64,000 bases of DNA from Paracyclopina nana. Lineage: Eukaryota > Arthropoda > Copepoda > Cyclopoida > Cyclopettidae. The notes beneath the pieces are model-generated. The model did not search any database. It was given only the letters and a program-made list of their open reading frames with translations, and was not told where the DNA came from. Of the stretch, positions 43,730-56,008 are shown piece by piece. How positions within the stretch are numbered: the first letter of the stretch is position 1; every line of letters starts with the position of its first letter. Location: assembly GCA_019096065.1 (NCBI GenBank), contig JAGUCH010000001.1, positions 5,952,001-6,016,000 on the forward strand. Direction: 5' to 3'. The position numbers and the translations under genes were made by a program.

Positions 43730-46023
43730 ATGGCTACCAAACTCAAGCCAGGGTCTGTGGTTTGGGCCAAGTGCGGCTCTCTGTTTTGGCCTGCAGAACT
43801 TGTTGATTTTGACTCTCTTGCGAGTGATATCAAGGAGGACTTTCCAGACGGCAAAAAGCCGATGTTTGTGGTCAAATTTTTCGATGAAGATGGATAGTAA
43901 GTTTATAGCCGATTGATCTCATTGACTTGCTCGTAACTTATATTTTCCAGCGAGTTCTTGAAAAACGACAAGAATATTTTCCCCTACAATTGTGACAAGA
44001 AAGAAGAGTTTATAAAGAAGGGCATAGGTATTTCAGAACCTTTTATTTTTGTGAGCTTATCAAAAGTTAATATTTTTATGCTTATAATTCAGTAAAAAGT
44101 CGCAGCAAGTCGAAAGAGGGCGCGACAAGTGGTTGGTTTGCAAAGTTTCCCAACGACGTTGTTCGCTCTGAAAAATTAACTGGAGGAGATTTGAAGATTC
44201 TTGAAAAAGATCCATACGTTGAGAAAAATGATCGGATCAACTATAAGGAAATATTTGGCGATCCCAATGAGACCGCCAAGGCTACTACAGGCAAGCGCAA
44301 AGCGGGTGCCTCTGCCAAAGCATCACCGACGAAAAAGTCCAAAGCCGCCGAGGCCAAGAGTGAGCCTAAAAGGCCAATTTCGCATCCCAGATTCAAGCCT
44401 GGTGGAGAGCAGCATCAAGTTCGTATCATGCAGCAACCATCTACTCCATACCATCTTGACCTTCAGAAAAAGGAGGAGAGCAAGGCCGCAAGCTCACAGG
44501 GGAATTACACCTGTCAAACGTGTGGTTTTTCAGCCTCTAGGTTGAACGTAATCATTTTGCACAACAAGAGTCACAGGTAAACAGTTTTCTCGTCCTGCTT
44601 CTTCTTACTGGTTATTTGAGATTGTATTTTTAGTGAACCATCAAGAGCTGCCTCGCAGTCATCTTCTTCAGCAAAAGGTGGTCGCAATGCAAATACTCCG
44701 TCAAGAGCTGCAGCTGTGACACCAACTACAGGTCGAGGAAGAGGTAGAGGTCGTGGAGGCTCTTCTTCCACCGCTTCAAGCCCTGCAACCAAAACTAAGG
44801 CCACTCCCGCGAGTCCTGCCACTTCAGCAACACCCAAAGGAAGAGGCCGCGGCCGACCCCCGAAGGCAAAACCGGCAACTCCTGCTCCAGAAGTCTCCGA
44901 AACTTCTCCCAGGAAGCAACGAATGACCAAGAAAAAGAAGGATCAGCTTGCAAAGGAGCAAGAGAAGAAACTTGCTGAAAGGGAAAAAATCCTTGATGAA
45001 TGGAACGAAGAGGAGGATGGCGAGGCTGAGGTTGCTGAGAAGAAGAAAATTAAAGGGAGCCAGGGCGATGATGAGTCGGACCTCTCCGAGCCCGAATCTG
45101 ATCAGGAAGCCTACTTCCAGGATGACAATATTCAAGGGAACACCTATATGGATGAGGACGACGAAGAGGAGTTTTTCGAGGACGAAAGAGATAAAGCAAA
45201 GAAAGCAGAAGCTAAGAAAGAGGAGGCAGCGAAAACTGAAGTCTCGAAACCGGCAGAGAAGACCGACAAAGCTGAAGGCAATGGGGCCGCCGCCACCACG
45301 AAGCAGGATATTGATGTTGCCAAAGTTCTTGAGGAAACAAAGGTGCCTGATTTACCCGATGATCTCGGGAGCCTTGACGTTGTTAGTAGGAATAAGAAGT
45401 CGGTCAAGTTTTCTCCACAAGTGGCCAAGGAGATCGCTATCACGAAGATCGCTCTTGTCCAACCCACATCCAACATGGCCGGCCCCATGGACGTTGAGGA
45501 TGAGTTTCTTGAAGCTGAGTCCGAAAAGGCAAAACCAGCAAGCAAAACCATTTTGAAGAAACAGCGCCAGAGGTCACCCCCTCCACCTCAATTTAGTAGT
45601 GAGTCGCCAACGTCCACTGAGCCTGACCAAGTGACCTCGACAGCGGCCTCAGACGACACGGAAGTCACATCCACTGAGGGTAGTGAAATGGTTTCCTCAT
45701 CTGAGACTCCGGTGACCTCTTCGTCTGAAGACAAATCAACCTCGGAGGCTGCAGCTAATTTGCTAGCACTAGGTCAGCCCACAAACGCAGCCTCGGAGGG
45801 CAAGGAAAGCAATGACACTTACCTGTTGGTCGTTGATGAGGCCAATCAGCTCGAACAGCTTAACTCGCAAACTTTCTACATTGACTCAAACTCCTTGGCA
45901 AATGGAGATTTATCCAACATGGTTCTAGCGACAGGCCCACCTGCTGGTCAAGCTTCAGAGGCATCAGCCAATGGGCATCAGGGCGGCGAAGAGCCCAAAT
46001 CGGCTGAGGCGGTCAATGCTTGA
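43730..46023 (+). CDS. PWWP, C2H2 zinc finger and AT-hook chromatin protein
   Basis: Exons 43730-43896, 43951-44027, 44093-44576 and 44634-46023 join in frame to 706 codons. Residues 1-90 form a PWWP domain: SVVWAKCGSLFWPAEL, then FVVKFFDEDGYEFLKN and FPY. This domain reads methylated histone H3 (K36) on nucleosomal DNA. A single C2H2 finger (C222, C225, H238, H242) sits at the end of exon 3. Exon 4 encodes an RG repeat, an AT-hook (GRGRGRPPK near 312-320), a lysine and glutamate-rich coil, and a long acidic, serine-rich tail. The protein is likely a nuclear chromatin adaptor, in the broad HDGF/LEDGF or JASPer style, but I cannot name an orthologue. Without splicing the finger would appear to end in Arg; the intron changes that residue to Ser. 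Confidence 0.88.
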
Positions 46024-46603
46024 AATTATCCCTTGATCATTATTATGCGACGACAAGTGTAATGACTTCGTTTATCCAATTATTAGTTTTTGTGGCGCGC
46101 GCAATTTGTGAAGACATGATTTTTTCGCTGCGCCGTAATTTATATCGTAGCTTCTCTGCAAAAGCTTTCGTCTGAAATCTGTACTACTTTATTTTTGTAA
46201 AACACAAACAACCGATTCTGTCTGTGAGCGAACACCCATCCCCAATATTATCTGATGATGATGATGAAATAATGTTATTTCGAACAATTACATTTTGAAG
46301 CCTAATGTAAAGCACTTTATCATTATTGCCAACAGTTGTACTTGTTCATGCATCAATTTTTCTAGTTATTTATAAATATCACTTGGGAAATTGTCTTCTT
46401 ATGTCGTTTCGTGTGGAAAAAATACTAGCAGTATATTAATGTGCTGGCCATCCTGAATTGTAGTCCATCATGTTTAGCCGCTGCACTGGCAGGGTAGGTA
46501 GTTCAGTGAGATAATGAGTATACCAGTCTGGGGCATGAATCGCTACCAAAGCTTTCTTAGGTAAGCGGCTTCATTGGAATTCTTGAGGCAAGGGGGGAAT
46601 TTT
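46024..46603. other. Convergent 3' region, PWWP gene / SERP1
   Basis: 580 bp separate the two stop codons. The stretch holds a short ATG-type microsatellite (about 46254-46266) and AT-rich 3' UTR-like sequence; no gene is seen. Confidence 0.5.
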
Positions 46604-47132
46604 TCAAACTTTGGACATCCAAATTGACTGAATGATTTGAAAAATGGCTGAAACATGAGGAGCTTATTAGTGACAAATTGAAAGCTAATAGGGGCAAGTA
46701 TTGATTATGCTGTCCGTTTCATTGATTAAAACGCTAATTGGCATTTTTAAAATCATTACCTGAACCAACGACAACAAATACGAATAGACCCAGAAGCCAG
46801 GGGCCAACAGGGTTTTTCTCTTCTGGTGCCTTCTGCAAAAACAAAATAGGAAATGCGTCCTTATCTGAATAATTATATGCAGCATCTTAATTTTATGCTG
46901 TTGCAGCTAGTGCAAATGATAACACTTTTTAATGCAAACCATTACGTAAATGTTCTCTATAAGCACAGCTTTAGCTTTGTAAAGCAAACAAGTGCACTTT
47001 TTGTACATTTCAAGTAATGATTGCATTTTGCTTGCTTGCAGAACTACTTACTGGTTTGACGACATTTCCCCTTTGTGTAATGTTTTTGCTGGCTTTTTCA
47101 TTAGCCACTTTCATTCGCTGCTGAGCGGACAT
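46604..47132 (-). CDS. SERP1: SERP1/RAMP4 stress-associated ER protein
   Basis: Three small exons: 47132-47052, 46832-46760 and 46647-46604, 66 codons in all (65 residues). The protein begins MSAQQRMKVANEKASKNITQ and continues RGNVVKP, then KAPEEKNPVGPWLLGLFVF. It ends in a single tail-anchor membrane helix followed by IFQIIQSIWMSKV. This matches the conserved KxxNEKxSKNITxRGNV and GPWLLxLFxFVV blocks of RAMP4/SERP1 almost end to end. The family member binds the Sec61 translocon and ribosome in the ER and stabilises nascent membrane proteins under stress. Introns are 219 and 112 bp. Length is one residue less than human SERP1. The gene is too small and split to stand out as an open frame. Confidence 0.95.
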
Positions 47133-50100
47133 TATGCAGTGGACTGGCTAATCTCCGCGAAATAACCATTCAATAAAACTGTAGTTTTTTGGTTCCTTCT
47201 TAATATTAGAGGATTAGTTCAAAGCCGGCTATGTAGCGATGAAACAGCTGAACACTTTTTGGAAAGCAAGACTTTCCTAAATGACTTTCTTTTCGGCTAT
47301 TTAACGCTGTCGAAGTCCGGGACGATACGAAAAACGAAAGAAGAGTGCTCACTTCTGATCTGCTCTTTTTTTCCGTTTCCTCTTTTGAAACATACCATTG
47401 CAAAACTAAATAAAACCGACTTGATAGGAATAATTTACGTTTATTCTCAAAATCACATCGCATAGGAAGGAGTTATACGAAATGATGATCTTTAGATGTA
47501 GCATCTAGTATCATACTCCTGTGCAGCCCAAGTCACTTTTTTGCTCAACATTGAAAAGCTTCCTTATGAAATTTTCTTTTTGTCCGGGAAATCGTGGGAA
47601 ACCCATTGCTGGTGCAATAAGCAAACTGAGACAAGTATTGATGGTAAGCCATACAAGAAGAAAGCTGACCAACCGCAATAATCATAGAATGCCAATCGTT
47701 AGGTAGTTGGTAGGCATATATCTCTCCATTCTTATATATGTTGCAGCCCAAGATGCACACAATATGCCTCAACTTGATGAAAACAATGCTGAAGCCTTCA
47801 AGCTATTTTCTGGGTAGAAGTGTGATTGGAAACTGCTCGGCCAAAGAGTTTTTCGTAAGCAAAACATATGAATTGGCACGTGAGATGTTTTGCTAAATTG
47901 TAGATGCACTTTTGTGCAATGCAATTTCACGGAAAAAATACACGGAAAACATGCTACTTTTTGCTGTCTTGGCAGAAAATTGGTCGCCGCATCGGGATTT
48001 TGGGGCTGGTGGAGCATGAAAATTGATTAATTTCTATCATACTCATCGTAAACAATAAACTACTTATTTGTTTTTTAGGCCGGTTACCCTGTCCTTATTC
48101 TAAGACAATTAATTATCTTTTCCTCGTCAAAAAGGTAGGAAATTGAGCCCAGCAGGACTTCTTTTTCTTGAGAGCCTAACTGAGCACTGTCGGCTATCAT
48201 AACAGCGGAAGCCATCAGGAAAGTGGCTTTTTTATGATTCCTGAACTCGAAGGTCAGTTTGGTGATCTCATGGGAAAAGATTTTTTTTGGCGTTTTTCAT
48301 CAGAATTCTGGCCTCAATCGAGCATTTCATCCGCTTGGCACTCCCACAATTTTGCCATTTCCAGCAATAAAATTACAGACATGAAGTGCTTTCAGTTAGC
48401 GACAAAAGAGCAACAAATATTGAACCATAAAGTCGGCAAACTTGAAAGTGTATCGATGCCATTGATCCATAACTTCAAGGGGAGCAGGAGACATTTTTGT
48501 TTATTTCCCCCAGCTTTTAGCGTCCCATGAGAGTTTGGAGGGGAAATTTATGGATAAAATTCACCCCACACAATATGGAGAATCAAGCGAGTGTGCATGC
48601 AGCAGCAGGAAGGAGAGAAAAACGCCAAGTAGACTAGGTCAATCCACTCTAAAAAAGCCTTTTTCTTGTCAGGAATGTTCCCTCTCAAAAGGGAACTAAA
48701 TTTCACAACCCTTTGTGCATGATGAATGTGGGTTTATTTGCATTTTAGAGCCTCATCATGAAATCTCAATTTACCCAAGATCTTCTTCGCCGCTACTTTG
48801 AATTTTCCCGCCACGAATGAACCTGCCATATCAAGTTAACTCTTTTAAGGGTGGTAAAAAGAGAGCGCCATTATTCTTGATCTCGCCTCTTTGTGAATAA
48901 GCTAGGACGGAGGATGTCTTGATAATGTAGATGCATCGATTTAGTCCTGAACGTGACCAGACTTGACACAAAAAGTATCGGCTACATAAAGATTGCGTTA
49001 GTCGGTGCCATGTTTTAGTTAACGCACGAGCTGTGATGCATCCTTCTAAGAATTCTAGCATGCCACCATAGTGATAGCGGGTGGTTCCTGTCTCCGAGGA
49101 ATAAGTCATTTTTATTGCAGCTTTTATTTCGCCCATCAATATAAAGTAGCGAGAAAGTGAGGAAATATCTGCAAGGCCTGATTCTGGGCCATTTTTTTGA
49201 ATTACTGACTGCAAATCTCGCTGCAGTTTTGCCGGCCACTCTTTTGCAGTTACTTCTCCTCCTACACAATGGGTGAACTAGAAAGGCAAAAAATACGAGG
49301 AGAAAAAGTGTATCATAAACGGATTGGAGCCATGCATAAAAAACAATGACCTGAATAGCCCAAATTCAGTTCAATTATTATCTGATTTGAGTATGGAACG
49401 CAGAGTTCCATTTCTTATGATACTTGGGGGGGATGGAGTTGAATATGCTTTAGTAAATTGGCGATGTGACGTCAGCAGCCAAAGCTCAGTAAAGCTTATT
49501 TGTAGCGATTTGTTATTTCAATAGCTAGCTAACCTAATAAACCCTCCGAATAGGCTTTAAAAGCACGAAATTAAGGGATGGGTGCTCACCCTCGATCCCT
49601 TTGGCAAAATCAACCTACTGCTCGTATGAAAATCCGATTACTCGTACAACTTCGAATTCGTGAATTTTGCTGCATGCATCCTCCAGATTTAGATCATGTC
49701 ACGATAATTTTTCTTTGTGCCACTTTCACTAACTGAAAGCGAAAGGCGCATTCTAGAATATCAAGAAAAATGGCCTTTGCTTGAGTTAGTGCTCATCATC
49801 TCAACGAGCAAGGTATGCGTACTCACAATTTTACTCACCGGGATTTATAGGGTGTTCACCTATGTCTCCTTTCCTTAAAATCTTACGACAGCCTTAAAAG
49901 AAATGCTTAAGTTTTCGTACTTCTGATTAACCAAAACACTTCAAACTGATATGACCAAAAGAAGTGGGAAAAGTGGTCTACTTGAAGCTATGAAAAGTGA
50001 GTAAAAATGATCAGTTCTGAAATAGGAGGCTTAAGTAAAACGCAATTTAACGGAAGGAAAAAATTTCCTTTATAGTTGAACACAGCATTATTCTTCCTCC

Positions 50101-50760
50101 TTTTCAAGCTCCTCTAGCTTGTGTAAAAAGGTAGCCAGTCCGAAGTTAGTGCAGACTATAATACCATATTATTTACGTTTCCAGACAGTTGCTTTCCAAC
50201 ATCCACTGAACGAAAATAAATTCAAAACGCTTGTATTCCTACTCATTGGTTTTGGCTAGCCATTGAGAATTCACTCCATTTTTCGAAGCAAAGTACAGTG
50301 CTTCAAACTTTTCTCCCCAATTTATCTCCAGGATTGAGTTATAAATAGCTACTAAAGAAAATATGAAGCCACAATTATATCGACGTGACCACCTTCTCTT
50401 CCCAAGAAGATCGTTTTATTTTGCTCAGCTCAGATAAATAGTGATTTAACACACCATTGACTTTATAGAGTGCAACACAAAGAGGAAAGAGATCAATAAG
50501 CATCTTCAGGGCTAACAATGGGTTGCATCTGCGAATTAAGGCCAGTATAAGCACCTATCTAACATGATGAGAGCTTTTATGAAGGCCTTCTGGTTCGAAA
50601 TGAGTTAGTGACGTTGATGGTCAATTTTTTCCTTGTGTGGTTTTAGAGCCAAATTGGCAGGAGATGCATTTATGCAATGGTCCAAGATTTGTCCCTCTCC
50701 CCTCTTTTTTATGGCCGATTCAGAAGGCCCTTTATAGCCTTTTTTGTTTCACCTGCTCGG

Positions 50761-50901
50761 GCTTAGTCTTTCGTAACTTTTGTATATTCACGCCATTTAA
50801 ATAGCTCATAGCATAAAATTTAAATAGCTGCTATTGAAATACGTTTTATGTTATGAGCTATTTAAATAGCGTGACTATGCAAATAGTGCGAAAGACTAAG
50901 C
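50761..50901. mobile_element. Hairpin MITE, 141 bp, with CTCGG duplication
   Basis: Ends GCTTAGTCTTTCG and CGAAAGACTAAGC are perfect inverted repeats. The arms pair over about 60 bp with some mismatches, sharing AGCTATTTAAAT. CTCGG stands directly outside both ends (50756-50760 and 50902-50906), consistent with a 5-bp target duplication. Confidence 0.6.
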
Positions 50902-53900
50902 CTCGGTTGATGGTAAAAAAGCAGTATTTAGTAAATGCCACATCTCAACGAATATCATGAATAATGCTGAACTAATTGCCTGATATGAAGAAGATCTTTG
51001 TTCTTTTTTGGCTTGGAAGAGCGCGAGCACTGTGGGAGAAATGAGCCTGAGCGTTTCACTTTCTTTTTAGTGCTGCGCCATAATTTCCCCTTGTGGAGAT
51101 ATTGCATACATACTTTTTTAATGAAATGCAACAATAGAAATGTTGTCATGCATGCAAATACCACTGAAGAAAATTGGACGCATTTCCACCATATTATCTG
51201 CCATTGTCAGACTCAAATGATCCTGTATATGTTGATGCCATGCAAATGAATTTTTTCCCTCGAACAAGACAAAGTGCTCCACTCTGGTAGCCATTCTTTA
51301 GCATCATTTTTTGCATTTTTTGCTTTTATGGCACCAAACTTTGTTGATACAACTTGAATTAACAACATCCATCACCTATACGTATAGCAGTAAAAATGAA
51401 ACTTGGCATCGTTAAAGTAAGCATAGAAATGCTTCCTCTACACGGCACTGACAAATGAAATACAGCCAGCTTTTTGTGTTAATGAGAAAATGGAAAGCTT
51501 CTCTTTGTAGGAGCCGCCAAAATAAGTTTTATGCTTGAAGATCCTTGATATATGTCAGCCAATGTCACACGATCAATCTTCGGCTAGAAAAAATTAGTGA
51601 AAAAATCTAAAAAAAAACCTTGCTAGCTTCCGCCGTTAATGCCCGTGAAAGCACTTTTCAAGCATAGTTGTTTAGATAGCATAATGAAGAATTTTAAAAC
51701 GGTAAAGTAGAGGCTATCTTATTTTGTTGCAGTGGAGTGGCAATAATGCTTATGACGAAGATTCATTCATGAACTTTCTTGACAGCCAGTTGACAGCCTG
51801 GAAAAGGTTTTTCTTGCTTATTGGTTCCTCGTCAATTTTTTTACGGGCTTTTGGGGCAATTAAAAATCCTAACAGGCTGATCATCAAGACTAATTATGAA
51901 GGTGCTCAAACAGCTTATAAAACACATTTTTTTAAAGTATGACATCAGCGGCAACGCTCAAAGTTTTTGCCGCAGCTAGTGGGTACGTCGTAGTCCTGCA
52001 GTTTGAGGCCCATAAATTCGTTGTGAGGAAGAGCACTCTTGGAAATATACTTATTGAAAAAACTTTTGAGACATGCCCCACTCTAGCCTTACTTTATGCC
52101 ATGTTCATCTACTCTACATTTTCTGAACTTTCCTGTCATACCTTTTACGCAAAAAGTTGGTGCAACTCCCTAAATTTCTTTGAGCTGTAAGTACTAGTTC
52201 ACATTCCCCAAAGAGATCGTTGATGAACTGAGTATTGCTTACGTCTGATTATGTCGTTGTAGATGAATAGGGCTCTAGTTCTACAAGATTAAAAGCGCGA
52301 AAAGGCAACATTGCTGCTTAGAAAAACCTACCTTTGTGTCAGGTCGCACGCCTCATTGTGCCTTTTTAAAAGCATCGTGAGAAATTGCTTCTGGGATTTG
52401 CATGTGAAAATGACGAAAGATGTTGCGAATAAATGTGCCAAGTTTTTTGCTTAGATCTCTTATATGGGGAAAAAATAAATTAAATAGTGTCTAGCGAAGA
52501 AAAATCAATGTTCAACTCGTTTGTGTTTTTGTTGCATTAGAAATTCTAATGAGGCTTTATTTCTACCCCCTCACACTTTCAGCTTTTTTGTCCTAGAAAA
52601 ACATTTCCGAAGAAAGAGCCCACAGACCAGTAATTGAGGGTTTAAACGAAAGTGCAACTTTTGAATAACAATCTATTTTTTTCGGTTTTTTCCTGCTAAA
52701 ATGGCCCTCGTTTCCCAGGCTCAGCTAAGGCAGTGTATCCCCTTTTTTTGCAATTGACAGCGAGGTCTCGGATTCCAAATAAAAATGTGTCAATGAAAAA
52801 TGCACTGGCGTCAATCTACAACGAAGTTTATGTGTAGCCTATACCATTTTAGATCAAAGAAAAGAAGCATCATCTTTCCTTTCTCAACCCACACCCTAGC
52901 TAGTCTAGAGTCACAGCCCTCTTTGTTTGTGGAAGAATCTGTGTTCGATTAAGTGCCACGCTGGTGACATTTGGGCCCTCTTCATCTATACTAATTGAAG
53001 GAGCTACAGGAGGATAGTCCCATTTTCCTCGAGTCCTAAATGATTTGATTGAGGAAGAAAGAAACTTCCTTCATTTCATAGTTTGCCTCGTTTTGGTATT
53101 GCAATTTACGTCAATTGTCGTTAAACGAGTCCATATCCTTTCAAAAAACGTTGACGTCTATCAAGTATCTTAGAGAGCACGTTTAATAAGCTCTACTTTA
53201 ACAATGAATAAAGCCGATTTAGCCAATTTTTTGTTCACGAATATTGGAAGCAATTACTTAATAGCTTCCATCAAAGAGTGGCAGGTGATTGCCTCCTTTA
53301 TCACTATAAGCAAAGTGTGCCCAAGAAGACTTTATTCGGTGTAGACAAAGAACTTCAGGATACTATATAATATAGGTACGTGCTACAGCATAAAAGCCAA
53401 GATGAATGGGTTTCGCACCCTTTCTTAATGGCTTTCAAAGCCACTAGGCCAATTTTAGAGCCAGATAAGCGAAACTCTTGTGCCTTGGGTGTGTATGTAA
53501 TTGTCAGACAAAAAAAGGAAAATTACCGCGCCGGAAATTCAATTTATAGCCTTGAAAAGCAACTTTAATTTCTGCCAGGTTTTCTGCAGCCAAGAGCAGA
53601 AAATAAAAACCATGGCTTACGCCTCATTATCAAATGGTTACTTGAAGGCTACCCATTTTCCAGTGGTACAATGTATCTTTAATTGAAATGTGAGAAATCT
53701 TTACGTCAAAAGAGCTGATTTGCCAAAGTTAGTCAAAAAGTAAGAGACAATCACTACATGGAAGCCAATCCATTTATTTGTCGCACAGAAAATAGTTTGG
53801 ATGATGCCTTCCTTTCTTCGTGTATGAAGAAGGTAATTAATGAACAAAAATGGCAGCAATTGTAATCAAATCACAATACGAGTTAAAGGATGTTGCAGCG

Positions 53901-54278
53901 TTGTCAAGAATAATTGTAAAAACAAGATAAAAGTCTTCAAAGGTTTATGTAATTTGTGAGAAAACAAGGTTTCCTACGAAAGGGCAAATCAGCTCCAACA
54001 AATTAACGCTTTCACAAGCGAAGTTTATAATGAGCTTTTTTGTGCTTTGACAAATCACGATCTTTTAAAGGTGAGGCAAAGAAAACGAAATGTACTTGCT
54101 AAATCACTACTAAGCAAGAAAGTACATTATCATACTACCAGCAAGCTGGATATTAATATATGGTACTAGATACGGGCATAATTACTTAGACCAGAGGGAT
54201 ACATTTGTTAGAATTACGCCACAATGTGGTATAAGCTGTGATGGAATTGAAAAGCAGCATTTTAACAATCATAATATG

Positions 54279-54423
54279 GGCTCATTATCTTCCGCGTCTT
54301 TGATCGTGGCTTGGTTACGGTTGTTATCGCTTCTTATTTACTGACATCGCAACCTCGTCAGTAAATAAGAACCGATAACAACCGCAACCATGCTACGATC
54401 AAAGACGCGGAAGATAACGAGCC
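54279..54423. repeat. Near-perfect 145-bp hairpin
   Basis: Two arms of about 67 bp (from GGCTCATTATCTTCCGCGTC, and the complement ending GAGCC) pair with only a few mismatches around an 11-nt loop (ATCGCAACCTC). Flanking duplication is not clear. It may be a MITE or a long hairpin RNA source. Confidence 0.7.
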
Positions 54424-55505
54424 ATAGATTCGTCCTTTCTGTACCTTTGGTTGCATGTGAACGTGATTAAATTTGAAAAGAGCATAATAGCAGCTACAAA
54501 ATAGGATAAAATTGTGGCATGTCCCGCTGGAAGCCATTTAAATTCTTGTTCCATAAAAATGCGAAGAGGAAGACGAGAGCAACAGCAGCAAATACATAAG
54601 AAGGTCCATAATCTTTGTCCCTCAAAATTTCACCATAAATAGGAAAAGTTTGCAAGCATACAAATGAGGCCTAAAGCGACAAAAATAAAAAGTTTCCAGT
54701 AATTCAAGGCACAGCGGGGATGTTTTTAAAAAAATGTTGCTCCAATGTTAATACAAATGAAATCATAAAAGCTAATTTATGGAATAGAAATTCAGGCATG
54801 GTGAAAATGCCTCTCAGTTCACAGCTGCCTTCGAAAAGAAAATCTTAGCTCTTGAGCTTCTTCACTACAAAAGGAGGAGGAAAAAAGCTCATACCATCAG
54901 TTAAGTTAGAATATAACCTTGGCATTTTTATGCTTCCAAAGTTACTTCATTCAGATCCCGGAAGAAAAGTAGCACAACGGTTTTTTCATTCTTCTGCCCG
55001 GCATGTAAAAAGCAAAGCATAAAAAAGTTGGCACAAAAGCCTCAAGGAGCACTTCTCATGGAATTAGCAATCGGATACAAAATTGGGCCAGCAATGACCA
55101 CTATACTAGCTTTAGAGAGAGGAACTTCTCTTGCAAATCAGTCTGTTTCAACCAATTACGAATTTGGAAAAGTGTATCAGGTTCCCAATTTTCGCAAAGA
55201 TTAACCCATCTTATTTGCGGTTAAGCCCAAGAGTAGCCAAATGTGCAGTGGCTGTTTTTCAACGAGTGACCTCTAAACTGAAGATAAGAAGAAATCGGAT
55301 AAGTTGGCAAGTAGGCCAAGCTTACTCCATTGCTACAGCTGGCTGGGAGAAGTCATGGTGTAGGAAATTAAGCAGATCAAAGTCAGAAACTGCTTTGACT
55401 GTGACATATTAGTCAGGCTTCCCGCGGAAGAATCGGTAATTTAATCAAAAGGCTTGAAATGATCTCACAAACTGCGCAACTCTATGACCAGCGTCGTCAT
55501 CGTAG

Positions 55506-56008
55506 CACGCGCGCGCGCGCCAGAATCAAATATAAGGCCAAGATGTATAAGGCCTTTAAAATGGCTTCACCATTCATGAAACTTTAAAGAATATCTGAAA
55601 AGCATGTTTTATTCAGGGCATGTCTCAGCTTGAGAATGAAGTTTGTTCATGTAACTAAATCCCGAAAGGCATGAGGATAATTCGGTGTACCCCGTTACAC
55701 CCCACTTACTTTCAAAGGCTAAAATTTTCATGCACTTCCCTCCACGCTGTAGCACAATAGTCCTCAGTGAGTAATTTGTAGGCAACGCGCAACGTTACGG
55801 TCACGATTACATAAAGATTTGGTCATCATAGCAGCTAGCACCAATTGGCTTTCATTAAAGATAATCGTGGGTGAGCACTAAAGCATGGCGGCTTCCAGCG
55901 CGAAAAAACTCGAGCGATCATCGGAAATGTGAGGCAACTTTTGGGGATATGCAACATTTCTAATACATCTTGGCCAAAAAAGAGCAAGATTCTTGCACGC
56001 GCGCGCGC
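55506..56008. repeat. Inverted repeat with alternating CG tracts
   Basis: A left arm (55506-55548: CG alternation, AGAATC, GGCCAAGATGTAT) is repeated inverted at 55964-56008, about 415 bp apart. The arms are about 45 bp with small indels. It looks like the ends of a decayed foldback element; no target duplication could be fixed. Confidence 0.45.

Noticed and set aside
48831-49214. 127-codon minus-strand open frame
   Set aside because: No family motif or conserved-looking blocks, and no supporting splice sites.
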